A stretch of DNA of 64,000 nt from Altericroceibacterium endophyticum (GTDB lineage Bacteria; Pseudomonadota; Alphaproteobacteria; Sphingomonadales; Sphingomonadaceae): assembly GCF_009827595.1 (NCBI RefSeq), contig NZ_WTYT01000002.1, positions 62,001 to 126,000 on the forward strand, given 5' to 3'. The position numbers and the translations under genes were made by a program. Below, in pieces: positions 46,745-54,452 of this stretch. The notes beneath the pieces are model-generated. The model saw only the letters and a list, made by a program, of their open reading frames with translations. It was not told the origin of the DNA and searched no databases. How positions within the stretch are numbered: the first letter of the stretch is position 1; each line of letters opens with the position of its first letter.

Positions 46745-47179
46745 CTATTGTTGATAGGCGGGCTCCGCGGGCAGCAGCCCCTGATCAATCAGCAACATGC
46801 CCAGATGCTTGGTCATTTCCTGCATGGCGGGTGCCCGCTCAGCACCAACCAGCGCTTCAAACAATTGAGCGTTCTGCCCGGCGTGGTCATCTGCCTGTTG
46901 CGCGATGAAGGACAGAATGATCGCCTCCCCTTCCGCGATCCGTCCGCCACAAGGCGGCGCAAAACCGAGCTGCCGCGACCCATGCACGGCGAGCATGGCC
47001 ATGATCCGGTGGAAAGGCATAGCGGCTTCAGCCACACCCAATTCATGAAATGCAGAATTGACCGCGCCGACCGGGCAGCGATGCTGCTGGGCCGCATTGA
47101 CCCATTCACGCATCACACAGACAAGCAGCCTGCCTCCGGCATTCAGGGCCGCAATTTCGCGATCGAGATAATTATACAT
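46745..47179 (-). CDS. Iron-regulated hypothetical protein
   Basis: A 144-residue cytoplasmic, mostly helical protein of unrecognised family. Features: GGRLLVCVMREWVNAAQQHRCP, a PFHRIMAMLAVHGSRQLGFAPPCGG stretch (positions about 54-78) and EGEAIILSFIAQQ. Two Cys and several His could bind metal. GGGAG lies 8 bases before ATG 47179. A Fur-type palindrome is 34 bases upstream, so it is probably induced by iron limitation. It is divergent from the Rieske oxygenase gene. Confidence 0.7.
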   Translation of the reverse strand: MYNYLDREIAALNAGGRLLVCVMREWVNAAQQHRCPVGAVNSAFHELGVAEAAMPFHRIMAMLAVHGSRQLGFAPPCGGRIAEGEAIILSFIAQQADDHAGQNAQLFEALVGAERAPAMQEMTKHLGMLLIDQGLLPAEPAYQQ

Positions 47180-47212
47180 TGATCTGCTCCCTTGCTTCGA
47201 AAACAACCTTAA

Positions 47213-47233
47213 TGCGAGTAATTATCATTCGCA
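47213..47233 (-). promoter_or_regulatory. Probable Fur box
   Basis: A 21-base palindrome-like element with TGCGA and TCGCA ends and a central AATTATCATT; read on the minus strand it contains GAATGATAATTACTC, close to the Fur consensus GATAATGATAATCATTATC. It sits 34-54 bases before the ATG of the minus-strand gene at 47179, the usual operator position. It lies 245 bases from the Rieske gene start, so control of that gene is less likely. Confidence 0.65.
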
Positions 47234-47477
47234 AGTGAATGTTGGCGAATCTATGGGTAAAATCGCCGGGACCGGATTATCTGATTGTTTTTGCGTTCCT
47301 CTTTTCCGCCCAACCCGGAAAATTCCCTCGGAACCCTAAAAGGCGAGACATCATATGGTGCGCGCATATGCATGTTCCTGACGACAATTTTTAGAACGCG
47401 CCCTGCAAAGCATGGTTGGGAAACAAGGGGTAGGGTTTCAGCATCCCAGACGGACCTTCTCATGAAGAGGTGATGCG

Positions 47478-48674
47478 ATGACGCTTTTGACCAACCAGTT
47501 TTTCGACAGCTTTGCCAGCTCGGTCAAGCCGACAGAGGAAGCGGAAACGCTGCCCCCTGAAATCTATACGAGTGACGAATTCTACCGCTTCGAAAAAGAG
47601 GCTCTCTTCTATCGCGAATGGCTGTGTGTCGGCCGTCAGGAATGGGTGCCGGAATCGGGTGACTATTTCACCACCAGCCATGCCGGTGAACCGATCATCC
47701 TCGCCCGTGGCCGTGATGGCGAGCTGAAAGCGATGTCCGCCGTGTGTCAGCATCGCGCCATGCTGGTGGCAGAGGGCAAGGGCAATTCGCGCGGCTTTGT
47801 CTGTCCCTATCACCATTGGTCCTATGATCTCGACGGGACGCTGGTGGGCGCCCCGGCCATGAGCAAGACCTGCAATTTCGACAAGGCGAAGAACAACCTG
47901 CCGAAGTTGCAAGTTGAAGTCTGGCACGGCTTCGTCTTCGTGAATTTCGATCCTGAAGCGCCGTCGCTTTCCTCCCGTATGGCACCGCTGGAAAGCGTGG
48001 TGGCCAATTATGATTTCGAAAAGCTGCGCGGCCCGGAACCGGTGGCGCATGAATATGCCTGGAACTGGAAGGTCCAGTTTGAAAACAACAATGACGGCTA
48101 CCACGCCAGCCGCCTGCATCAGGGCCTGCATGATTATATTCCCAGCTCAATGGCAAGCTTCCCCGAAGTGCCCAAGGAAACCGCCGGCTATTACCGGCTG
48201 AATGGCTCCACCCATAAAAATGCCAGCTTCAACCCCACCGAAAAGGCACTGTTCCCCATATTCCCCAAACTGACTGAAGAGGAACAGAACCGTCTGCTCT
48301 TCGTCAATCTGCCGCCGACGCTGTCGCTGGTCGTGCTCAATGATGTGGTGATCTATCTGATCATGGATGCGCGCGGACCGGACAAACACGGCCTCACTTT
48401 CGGCAGTCTGTACCTGCCAGAGGCGCTGGAAGATCCGGAATTCGAGAAAAAGCGCACCATGAATGACGAACACACAGCCGACATCGTCGCGCAGGATCTG
48501 CATGTCGATCTGCTGGTGCAGCAGGGGCTCAATTCGAAATTCGCCCCGCGTGGCCGCTATAGCTGGCAGGAAGATGCACAGCGCCAGTTCAATCAATGGC
48601 TGGTCGATCGGTACTGGGACGAATGGGATCGCCAGCGCGGACCGTCTGCCCCCGTGACCAAATTGCGGGCCTGA
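47478..48674 (+). CDS. Rieske-type aromatic ring-hydroxylating oxygenase, alpha subunit
   Basis: A 398-residue oxygenase component. The [2Fe-2S] ligands are Cys90-x-His92 and Cys109-x2-His112 (CPYHHW), and the mononuclear iron site is Asp206-x2-His209-x4-His214 within DGYHASRLH. No beta-subunit, ferredoxin or reductase gene is next to it, so it is probably a homotrimeric type using electron carriers from elsewhere. GAGGTGATGCG precedes the ATG. It opens the plus-strand arm of the catabolic island. Substrate unknown; family members act on aromatic acids, betaines and choline-like amines. Confidence 0.92.
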   Translation: MTLLTNQFFDSFASSVKPTEEAETLPPEIYTSDEFYRFEKEALFYREWLCVGRQEWVPESGDYFTTSHAGEPIILARGRDGELKAMSAVCQHRAMLVAEGKGNSRGFVCPYHHWSYDLDGTLVGAPAMSKTCNFDKAKNNLPKLQVEVWHGFVFVNFDPEAPSLSSRMAPLESVVANYDFEKLRGPEPVAHEYAWNWKVQFENNNDGYHASRLHQGLHDYIPSSMASFPEVPKETAGYYRLNGSTHKNASFNPTEKALFPIFPKLTEEEQNRLLFVNLPPTLSLVVLNDVVIYLIMDARGPDKHGLTFGSLYLPEALEDPEFEKKRTMNDEHTADIVAQDLHVDLLVQQGLNSKFAPRGRYSWQEDAQRQFNQWLVDRYWDEWDRQRGPSAPVTKLRA

Positions 48675-48736
48675 TCCAATTTTGGTCTGACCCTCTGCCG
48701 GGTCAGCCCGACTTTTATCATCGTACTCCCACGCGA

Positions 48737-48767
48737 AGCCGGTCTCCTTTTTGGAGGCCGGCTTTTT
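48737..48767 (+). terminator. Rho-independent terminator of the Rieske gene
   Basis: AGCCGGTCTCC, loop TTTTT, GGAGGCCGGCT (one G-U), then TTTT. It separates the oxygenase from the next genes. Confidence 0.92.
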
Positions 48768-48898
48768 GCTTTTGGGCCGCGAAGGCATGTCTGGCGCGCG
48801 CATAGTCAATAAATTGTTCGCCGGCTGACAGGGCACAACGCCCCTCCCGCTGATAGCGCTGCAGGCACTTCAACAGCTATGAGCGGAGACTCACAAAT

Positions 48899-49384
48899 AT
48901 GGCCAATTCGCTGATTTTCGTCGATCTTCCATCGGATGATCCGTCTGCCGCGGGCAAATTTTACGCCGAAGTGCTTGGCTGGGAAAATGACCCTCGGCCT
49001 GAGGGCGTGTTTCACCGCATGGTCCCCGGCGGTTTCTTCAAGAACAAGGATGGCAGCGACAGCCAGATCGGCAATCTGCACCTTGGGATCAACGATGCCG
49101 CCAATATGCGGCCCCATCCCGACCCGGCACCGCAGGCCCCCTTCAAACTGGCAACCGATGGCCGCAAACCGCGCGTCTGGATTCTGCTCGACGATGATGA
49201 AAAGCCTGAAGACGTCCTGAAAAGGGCCGAAGATCGCGGTGCCACGATCCTGTGGCGCAAGCATTACTGGGCCGAATTCAACGGCCTGAACCATGCCTTT
49301 GCCGACCCCTGGGGCAATGAAATCATACTCTGGGAAAAGGGCGGCGACAGCCCCGACGTACCCGCTGATTACACACGCGAATAA
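48899..49384 (+). CDS. VOC-family (glyoxalase-like) protein
   Basis: A 161-residue protein of the vicinal oxygen chelate superfamily. FVDLPSDDPSAAGKFYAEVLGW opens the first module and HAFADPWGNEIILWEK closes the second. The set includes dioxygenases, glyoxalases and resistance proteins; the metal ligands cannot be assigned safely. A small enzyme or binding protein is all that can be said. GGAGACT lies before the ATG. It is followed by an inverted repeat. Confidence 0.88.
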   Translation: MANSLIFVDLPSDDPSAAGKFYAEVLGWENDPRPEGVFHRMVPGGFFKNKDGSDSQIGNLHLGINDAANMRPHPDPAPQAPFKLATDGRKPRVWILLDDDEKPEDVLKRAEDRGATILWRKHYWAEFNGLNHAFADPWGNEIILWEKGGDSPDVPADYTRE

Positions 49385-49396
49385 TCGGCTCGCAGA

Positions 49397-49444
49397 GGGG
49401 CGTGCCAACAGGTTGTGCGCACAGATGCAAGACCGGCACGCCCC
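49397..49444 (+). other. Hairpin after the VOC gene
   Basis: GGGGCGTGCC and GGCACGCCCC form perfect 10-bp arms around 28 bases that include the palindrome GTGCGCAC. It begins 13 bases after the stop, without T-run, and could be an RNA-processing or weak termination element. Confidence 0.45.
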
Positions 49445-49546
49445 CGCCACCATAGTTTTCAATCATCAAGTCCACACGGATCGGCCACATGAACGGGTTG
49501 CAATGGCACGGGAAAAACAAGTGAATTTCTGCGGGGAGCGCACAGC

Positions 49547-50329
49547 ATGAGCCGCATGCCCATCGTCTTTTTCGGCCATGGCAGCCCCATGGTCGCCCTC
49601 GAGCAAAGCGCCACCACGCAAAGCTGGAAAACGATTGCGGACCGGATCGGTAAACCGCGCGCCATATTGTGCATTTCTGCCCATTGGCTAACCCGGATGA
49701 CCGCCGTCACCGCGATGGACAATCCGCGCACGATTCATGATTTCGGCGCCTTCCCACAGGCCTTGTTCGATGTGCAATATCCCGCACCGGGCGACCCGGA
49801 ACTCGCTTTGCGGGTGAAGGACCTGCTCGATCCGATGCCCGTTGCGCTCGATCAGAAGTGGGGGCTCGACCACGGTACGTGGTCGGTGCTGGTCCACGCC
49901 TTTCCCGATGCGGATATACCCGTGGTCCAGCTGGGCATGGATGTGAATAAGAGCACCGCCGAACATTGGCAGGTCGGCGAAATGCTGCGTCCGCTCCGCG
50001 ATGAAGGCGTGCTGATCATGGCCACCGGCAATATCGTGCATAATCTGCCGGCCATGGATTGGGGCAATCCCGATGCCCCGCCGTATGACTGGGCCGAACG
50101 CTTCAACAACACCATGCTCGACGCCGTCGTCGATGACCGGCCGCAAACCGTGATCGATTTCGCGCAGCTGGGCGAAGACGCACGCCGCAGCGTGCCCACA
50201 CCCGACCATTTCTGGCCACTGCTTTACATGTTGGGTGCGCGTCATCCTGACGAAGCAGTCGAGCTGGAGCCCAATTTCATCCAGCACAAGTCGCTTGGCA
50301 TGACGAGCATTCTGATCGGCGCACAATGA
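49547..50329 (+). CDS. DODA-type extradiol dioxygenase (class III, LigB-like)
   Basis: A 260-residue metal-dependent dioxygenase of the 4,5-DOPA dioxygenase/YgiD group. Candidate metal and catalytic histidines are His11 (FFGHGSP), His46 (ISAHWL), His109 (GLDHGTW) and His near residue 170 (GNIVHNL). Members open catechol-type rings. Next to a Rieske oxygenase this fits ring hydroxylation followed by cleavage. GGGGAG precedes the ATG. 43 bases separate it from the amidase gene, probably one operon. Confidence 0.92.
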   Translation: MSRMPIVFFGHGSPMVALEQSATTQSWKTIADRIGKPRAILCISAHWLTRMTAVTAMDNPRTIHDFGAFPQALFDVQYPAPGDPELALRVKDLLDPMPVALDQKWGLDHGTWSVLVHAFPDADIPVVQLGMDVNKSTAEHWQVGEMLRPLRDEGVLIMATGNIVHNLPAMDWGNPDAPPYDWAERFNNTMLDAVVDDRPQTVIDFAQLGEDARRSVPTPDHFWPLLYMLGARHPDEAVELEPNFIQHKSLGMTSILIGAQ

Positions 50330-50372
50330 CGCGCGATCCACACATTTTATCCAACCAATCAGGGGGATTTCC

Positions 50373-51464
50373 ATGGCGTTGATTTGTGCGCACGGTGCGC
50401 AGCGTAACGAGGTCCAGCCACAAGCCTTGCACAGGCTTCGGGCGACACCGGAAACGGTGCATTGGGGGTTCTTCTCCCCCGAATTGAAGCCAGCCTTGAC
50501 GGTCAAGAGTGGCGACCTGATTCAGGCGCAGGCCGTGACCCATCACGCTGGTGATGATCCGGAACTGATGTTTGACGAAGATATTCAGCGGATCTTCACG
50601 GAAATCGACCCCAGCACCCGCGCACCCGGCGTTCATATCATGACCGGCCCGATCCATGTGGAGGGCGCAGAACCTGGCGATATGCTGGAAGTGCGCTATT
50701 TCCAGATGACGCCGCGCTTTCGGTATGGCTCCAATCTGCAGGCCAATTGGGGGCATCTCTACGAAGAATTCGGCGAGACCGAACGCGTCACGATTTACGA
50801 GCTGGACGAGAATTACAACACGGCCCATGCGCTCTATGCCTATGATGTGGAAGAGAAATATCTCATTCCGGGCCGGATAACGCACTGCCCGCATTGCGAT
50901 CGCCAATCCGCACTGGAAGGCATCTCCATCCCGGCTCGTCCGCATCTTGGCACCGCCGGCGTCGCGCCCGCCGTGAATGCGCCGGTCAGCACGATCCCGC
51001 CGGGCCTTCATGGCGGCAATATCGACAATTGGCGGATCGGTGCCAATTCGCGGATGTATTATCCCGTGCAGGTCAAAGGCGGCCTGTTCTCCATCGGCGA
51101 TCCGCATATCAGCCAGGGCGACGGAGAAATCAGCGGCACCGCGATCGAGGCTTCGCTCGACGTGCTGTTCCAGATTATTCTGCGCAAGGATTTCTCCTTC
51201 CCCTCCCCGCTGCTCGAAACCCCCGACCACTGGATCGTCCATGGTTTCGGAGAGGATCTGGATGTCGCCATGAAAGGCGCATCGATGGATATGCTCCATT
51301 TGCTGAACGAACATCAGGGACTGTCAAAACATGACGCCTATTCTTTGATGAGCGTCGCAGCGGACTTCGGCATCACGCAGGTGGTTGACGGGACGCAGGG
51401 TATTCATGCGCGGATCGACCGCGGCATTTTTCCGTCCAAAGGCAGTGTCAAAGATCCTAAGTAA
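50373..51464 (+). CDS. Acetamidase/formamidase family protein (stand-alone)
   Basis: A 363-residue FmdA/AmdA-family hydrolase, which releases ammonia from formamide, acetamide or related short amides. The start ATPETVHWGFFSPELKP, VTHHAGDDPELM, HIMTGPIHVEGAEPGD and the GNIDNWRIG, SIGDPHISQGDGEI core are clear. An extra CPHC pair near residue 172 may hold a metal; the paralogous domain at 54441-56780 lacks it. GGGGGATTTCC precedes the ATG. Its 3' end overlaps the AraC gene. The formyl- or acyl-amide substrate presumably arises from ring cleavage by the neighbouring oxygenases. Confidence 0.93.
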   Translation: MALICAHGAQRNEVQPQALHRLRATPETVHWGFFSPELKPALTVKSGDLIQAQAVTHHAGDDPELMFDEDIQRIFTEIDPSTRAPGVHIMTGPIHVEGAEPGDMLEVRYFQMTPRFRYGSNLQANWGHLYEEFGETERVTIYELDENYNTAHALYAYDVEEKYLIPGRITHCPHCDRQSALEGISIPARPHLGTAGVAPAVNAPVSTIPPGLHGGNIDNWRIGANSRMYYPVQVKGGLFSIGDPHISQGDGEISGTAIEASLDVLFQIILRKDFSFPSPLLETPDHWIVHGFGEDLDVAMKGASMDMLHLLNEHQGLSKHDAYSLMSVAADFGITQVVDGTQGIHARIDRGIFPSKGSVKDPK

Positions 51465-52455
51465 TCAGGAAGGGCAGGCTTCGGGAAATCGCGAAGCCTG
51501 GTCCTTCGATGCAGCCGCGCTCCCCATTGCGGAGCGCGGCCCCGCATGGGCGGAAGCCATGCGGCGATTGCACCTGCCCTTCGCAGAACCGGACAGCATT
51601 GCCGCCGCCACGGGCCAAGTCACCGCGGTCATTTCCCCGATGGGGTTCGAATTCGCACTGGTGGCGGGCGGGCCGCAAAGCATTTCCGGACAATTGCCAG
51701 ACAGCGATGCCGGTTTGTGGCTCGGCCTGCTGCTAAGCGGTCAGGCCTTTATCCGCTATGGTGAGGATCAGAGTCATCTGAATGATCAGATGCTGATACA
51801 TGGGGCCACCGGGGTGGATGCTGAACTGACCTTCACTACGCCGTGGCGCCATCTCTTCGTGCGCATACCGCGTGTGGCGATCGATGCACGGCTGCTCTCC
51901 CCCATGGAAGCGAGCGTTTCGGTTTTGCACCCGGAAACCTATCTCGAACATGGTTTGCTGGAATTGCTGCGCAGCTTTGCGCACGGCATGGCGGAGGGGC
52001 GCAAGGGCGACCTGCGCCCGATTGAAAGCGCCCTGACCGAATTGCTGGTGGCTGCACTGGCCCGTACAGGAGGCGCTGCAGGACGGGGCGGTGCCGCCGG
52101 TGCCCGCGCACGCCAGTTTGACCGCATCTGTCGCCGGATTGAAACCCAGTTGGGTGAGCCGGACCTGTCATTATCATCCATCGCCCAGGATGAAGGTGTT
52201 TCCACCCGCTATCTCCAGCATTTGTTCTCACGCGCCGGACAAACGGTGAGCAGTTATGTCAAGGCACGCCGACTGGACCGTGCCCGCGCCGATCTGGTCA
52301 GTCCGCTGCACGCGCAGCTGACGATTTCAGAAATCGCCTTTCGCTGGGGATTTAACCAATCCGCCCATTTCAGCCGGGCTTTTCGCGCCCGCTTCGAGGA
52401 AAGCCCGCGGGAAGTGCGCAAACAGGCCGGGGTCAGGCACAGCGAAAATGCGTGA
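51445..52455 (+). CDS. AraC-family regulator paired with the amidase
   Basis: A regulator of about 336 residues: N-terminal effector-binding region of the AraC-binding-like type and a C-terminal double helix-turn-helix (VSTRYLQHLFSRAGQTVSSY, then ISEIAFRWGFNQSAHFSRAF). The end SPREVRKQAG matches the sister domain at 54441-56780. The start is uncertain; GTG 51445 inside the amidase 3' end is used, and ATG 51406 or TTG 51385 are possible. An AGGAAGGG lies just after the amidase stop but no start codon follows it in frame. It probably controls this arm of the island. Confidence 0.88.
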   Translation: MSKILSNQEGQASGNREAWSFDAAALPIAERGPAWAEAMRRLHLPFAEPDSIAAATGQVTAVISPMGFEFALVAGGPQSISGQLPDSDAGLWLGLLLSGQAFIRYGEDQSHLNDQMLIHGATGVDAELTFTTPWRHLFVRIPRVAIDARLLSPMEASVSVLHPETYLEHGLLELLRSFAHGMAEGRKGDLRPIESALTELLVAALARTGGAAGRGGAAGARARQFDRICRRIETQLGEPDLSLSSIAQDEGVSTRYLQHLFSRAGQTVSSYVKARRLDRARADLVSPLHAQLTISEIAFRWGFNQSAHFSRAFRARFEESPREVRKQAGVRHSENA

Positions 52456-52554
52456 TCGGAGAAATCGCATCTCGACAAGGGGATGCGCAGTCAGCGACAA
52501 GACACGCGCGCATATTCAGCGCAGACACACACTATTCTCCGGCAGGACCACCCA

Positions 52555-53565
52555 TTGAAAATGCTTGCTCGCTTTCGCCCCGACAAATTTCTGCTTCTGC
52601 TTCTGGTGACGCTGGCTTTTGCCTCGCTGGTTCCAGCCAGGGGTTCGGCCGCACCTTTATTCGACCGGCTGACCGACATTGGCATCACCCTGCTGTTTTT
52701 CATGCATGGTGCAAAGCTCTCCCGCTCGGCAATCGTCGCCGGTCTGGGCGCATGGCGTCTTCATCTGATGGTGCTGGCGACGACCTTCATTCTGTTTCCC
52801 TTGCTGGGGCTCGGCATGACAACGGCCCTGTCACCCTGGCTGGATGAAGCGGTTGTCGCAGGCTTTCTGTTCCTGTGCATCGTGCCCTCCACGGTTCAAT
52901 CCTCCATCGCCATGACCGCCATGGCGCATGGCAATGTCCCGGCGGCGGTGTGCAGTGCCTCGCTTTCCAATGTGCTGGGTATCGTGCTCACGCCGATGCT
53001 GGCGGCCCTGCTGCTGCATGGCCAATCGGCAGAGGGCAACTTCTTCCTCTCCGCATTGATCAGCGTGGCCACGACCCTTTTGCTGCCCTTTATCCTCGGC
53101 CACCTCGCCCGGCCGCTGGTCGGCGGGTTTATCGACAAACACCGCAGTCTGGTCTCGCGGGCCGATCGCGGGGTTATCCTGCTGGTGGTCTATACCGCTT
53201 TCAGCGCCGCCGTGGTGGAAGGTTTGTGGAAGCGTTTTTCAGGTTGGGATCTGATCTCAATTGCCATTCTGAGCAGCATTTTGCTCGGCGCAGTGCTGCT
53301 GTTCACGCGTTTCATCGCACGGCTGACCCATCAATCGCACGAGAATGAAGCGGTGCTGGTCTTCTGCGGATCGAAGAAGAGTCTGGCCAGCGGTGTCCCC
53401 ATGGCCGGTGCCTTGTTTGCGCCAGCTCAGGTGGGCGTGATGGTCCTGCCCCTCATGCTGTTCCACCAATTGCAATTGCTCGTCTGCGCCGCTCTCGCCC
53501 AAGCCTATGGCCGGCGGGCAGAGGCCAATGCAAATGTTTCAGGAGAAAAAGCCCATGCCGTATGA
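52555..53565 (+). CDS. SBF-like (bile acid:sodium symporter family) transporter
   Basis: A 336-residue membrane protein with about ten helices, in the PF13593-type SBF-like family. Marker segments are TDIGITLLFFMHGAKLS, FLCIVPSTVQSSIAMT and NEAVLVFCGSKKSLASG, the last two resembling the Na+-binding crossover helices. It probably takes up an organic anion. TTG 52555 has AGGA 7 bases upstream; ATG 52561 is two codons later. It overlaps the next gene by 11 bases, suggesting coupled uptake and oxidation. Confidence 0.88.
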   Translation: MKMLARFRPDKFLLLLLVTLAFASLVPARGSAAPLFDRLTDIGITLLFFMHGAKLSRSAIVAGLGAWRLHLMVLATTFILFPLLGLGMTTALSPWLDEAVVAGFLFLCIVPSTVQSSIAMTAMAHGNVPAAVCSASLSNVLGIVLTPMLAALLLHGQSAEGNFFLSALISVATTLLLPFILGHLARPLVGGFIDKHRSLVSRADRGVILLVVYTAFSAAVVEGLWKRFSGWDLISIAILSSILLGAVLLFTRFIARLTHQSHENEAVLVFCGSKKSLASGVPMAGALFAPAQVGVMVLPLMLFHQLQLLVCAALAQAYGRRAEANANVSGEKAHAV

Positions 53566-54367
53566 AACCATCGATGTAAGACCGGTGACCAAGTCGATTG
53601 GCGCTGAAATCTTCGGCGTCGACCTCAACGAACCGCTGTCCAATTCCGCGCAGAGTGAAATCCACGATGCACTGATGGAACACCAGGTGATCTTCTTCCG
53701 CGATCAGAAGCTGAACCATGACAGCCACATACGGCTTGGCCGGGCCTTCGGTGAACTCGCCTATCACAGCGGCGTTGCCGGACTGGATGATTACCCCGAG
53801 ATCGTGAAGATCCACGCGGATGCGGAGTCCACCTTCGTAGCGGGGGAAAACTGGCATTCCGACCTCAGCGAATATGAGGAGCCGCCCATGGGCTCCATCC
53901 TGTATATGCACACATTGCCACCTGTCGGCGGGGATACGCTGTGGTCGAGCATGTATGCCGCCTATGACGCTTTGTCGGATGAGATGAAGGCCTTTCTCGA
54001 GCCGCTGACTGCAGTGCATGATTCCAACCACATCTACCGCGAGCTCTTCCCTGATGTGGAGAAGACCTATCCGTGCAACACCCATCCGGTGATCCGCACG
54101 CATCCGGTGACCAAGCGCAAATGCCTGTTCGTCAACGCTTCCAAGACGACCAAGATCAACGGGCTGCCCAAGGCAGAAGGCGATGCCCTGCTGGCGTTTC
54201 TGTTCGACCATGTGAAGAACCCGAATTTTCAGGTCCGCTTCCGCTGGCAACCGCATTCGATCGCTTTCTGGGACAATCGCTGCACCCAGCATTTTGCGAC
54301 CTGGGATTATTTCCCCGAAACCCGCTCAGGCTACCGCGTCACCATTGCCGGCGACAAACCTTATTGA
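53555..54367 (+). CDS. TauD/TfdA-family Fe(II)/2-oxoglutarate dioxygenase
   Basis: A 270-residue non-haem iron dioxygenase. The facial triad is His101 and Asp103 (WHSD) with His246 (CTQHFATWDY); Arg257 or Arg261 (RSGYR) binds 2-oxoglutarate. Relatives hydroxylate taurine, 2,4-D and alkyl sulfates or amides, often cleaving a side chain. CAGGAG lies before ATG 53555, which is inside the end of the transporter gene, so co-regulation with the transporter is likely. Last gene of the plus-strand arm. Confidence 0.93.
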   Translation: MPYETIDVRPVTKSIGAEIFGVDLNEPLSNSAQSEIHDALMEHQVIFFRDQKLNHDSHIRLGRAFGELAYHSGVAGLDDYPEIVKIHADAESTFVAGENWHSDLSEYEEPPMGSILYMHTLPPVGGDTLWSSMYAAYDALSDEMKAFLEPLTAVHDSNHIYRELFPDVEKTYPCNTHPVIRTHPVTKRKCLFVNASKTTKINGLPKAEGDALLAFLFDHVKNPNFQVRFRWQPHSIAFWDNRCTQHFATWDYFPETRSGYRVTIAGDKPY

Positions 54368-54417
54368 TTCGGTGCCGGGTGGAGAGGCTCCTACAGCATC
54401 CCCACCCTCAACTGGCG

Positions 54418-54452
54418 CCGGTCAAGGCCGCGAATGCCGGTCAGGCCGCGAA
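54418..54452. repeat. Short tandem duplication at the 3' end of the fusion gene
   Basis: Two copies of CCGGTCA(A)GGCCGCGAA with a 19-base period; the inner copy contains the stop and last codons of the fusion gene, the outer copy lies after it. It looks like a recent slippage duplication in the 73-base convergent gap. Confidence 0.55.
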
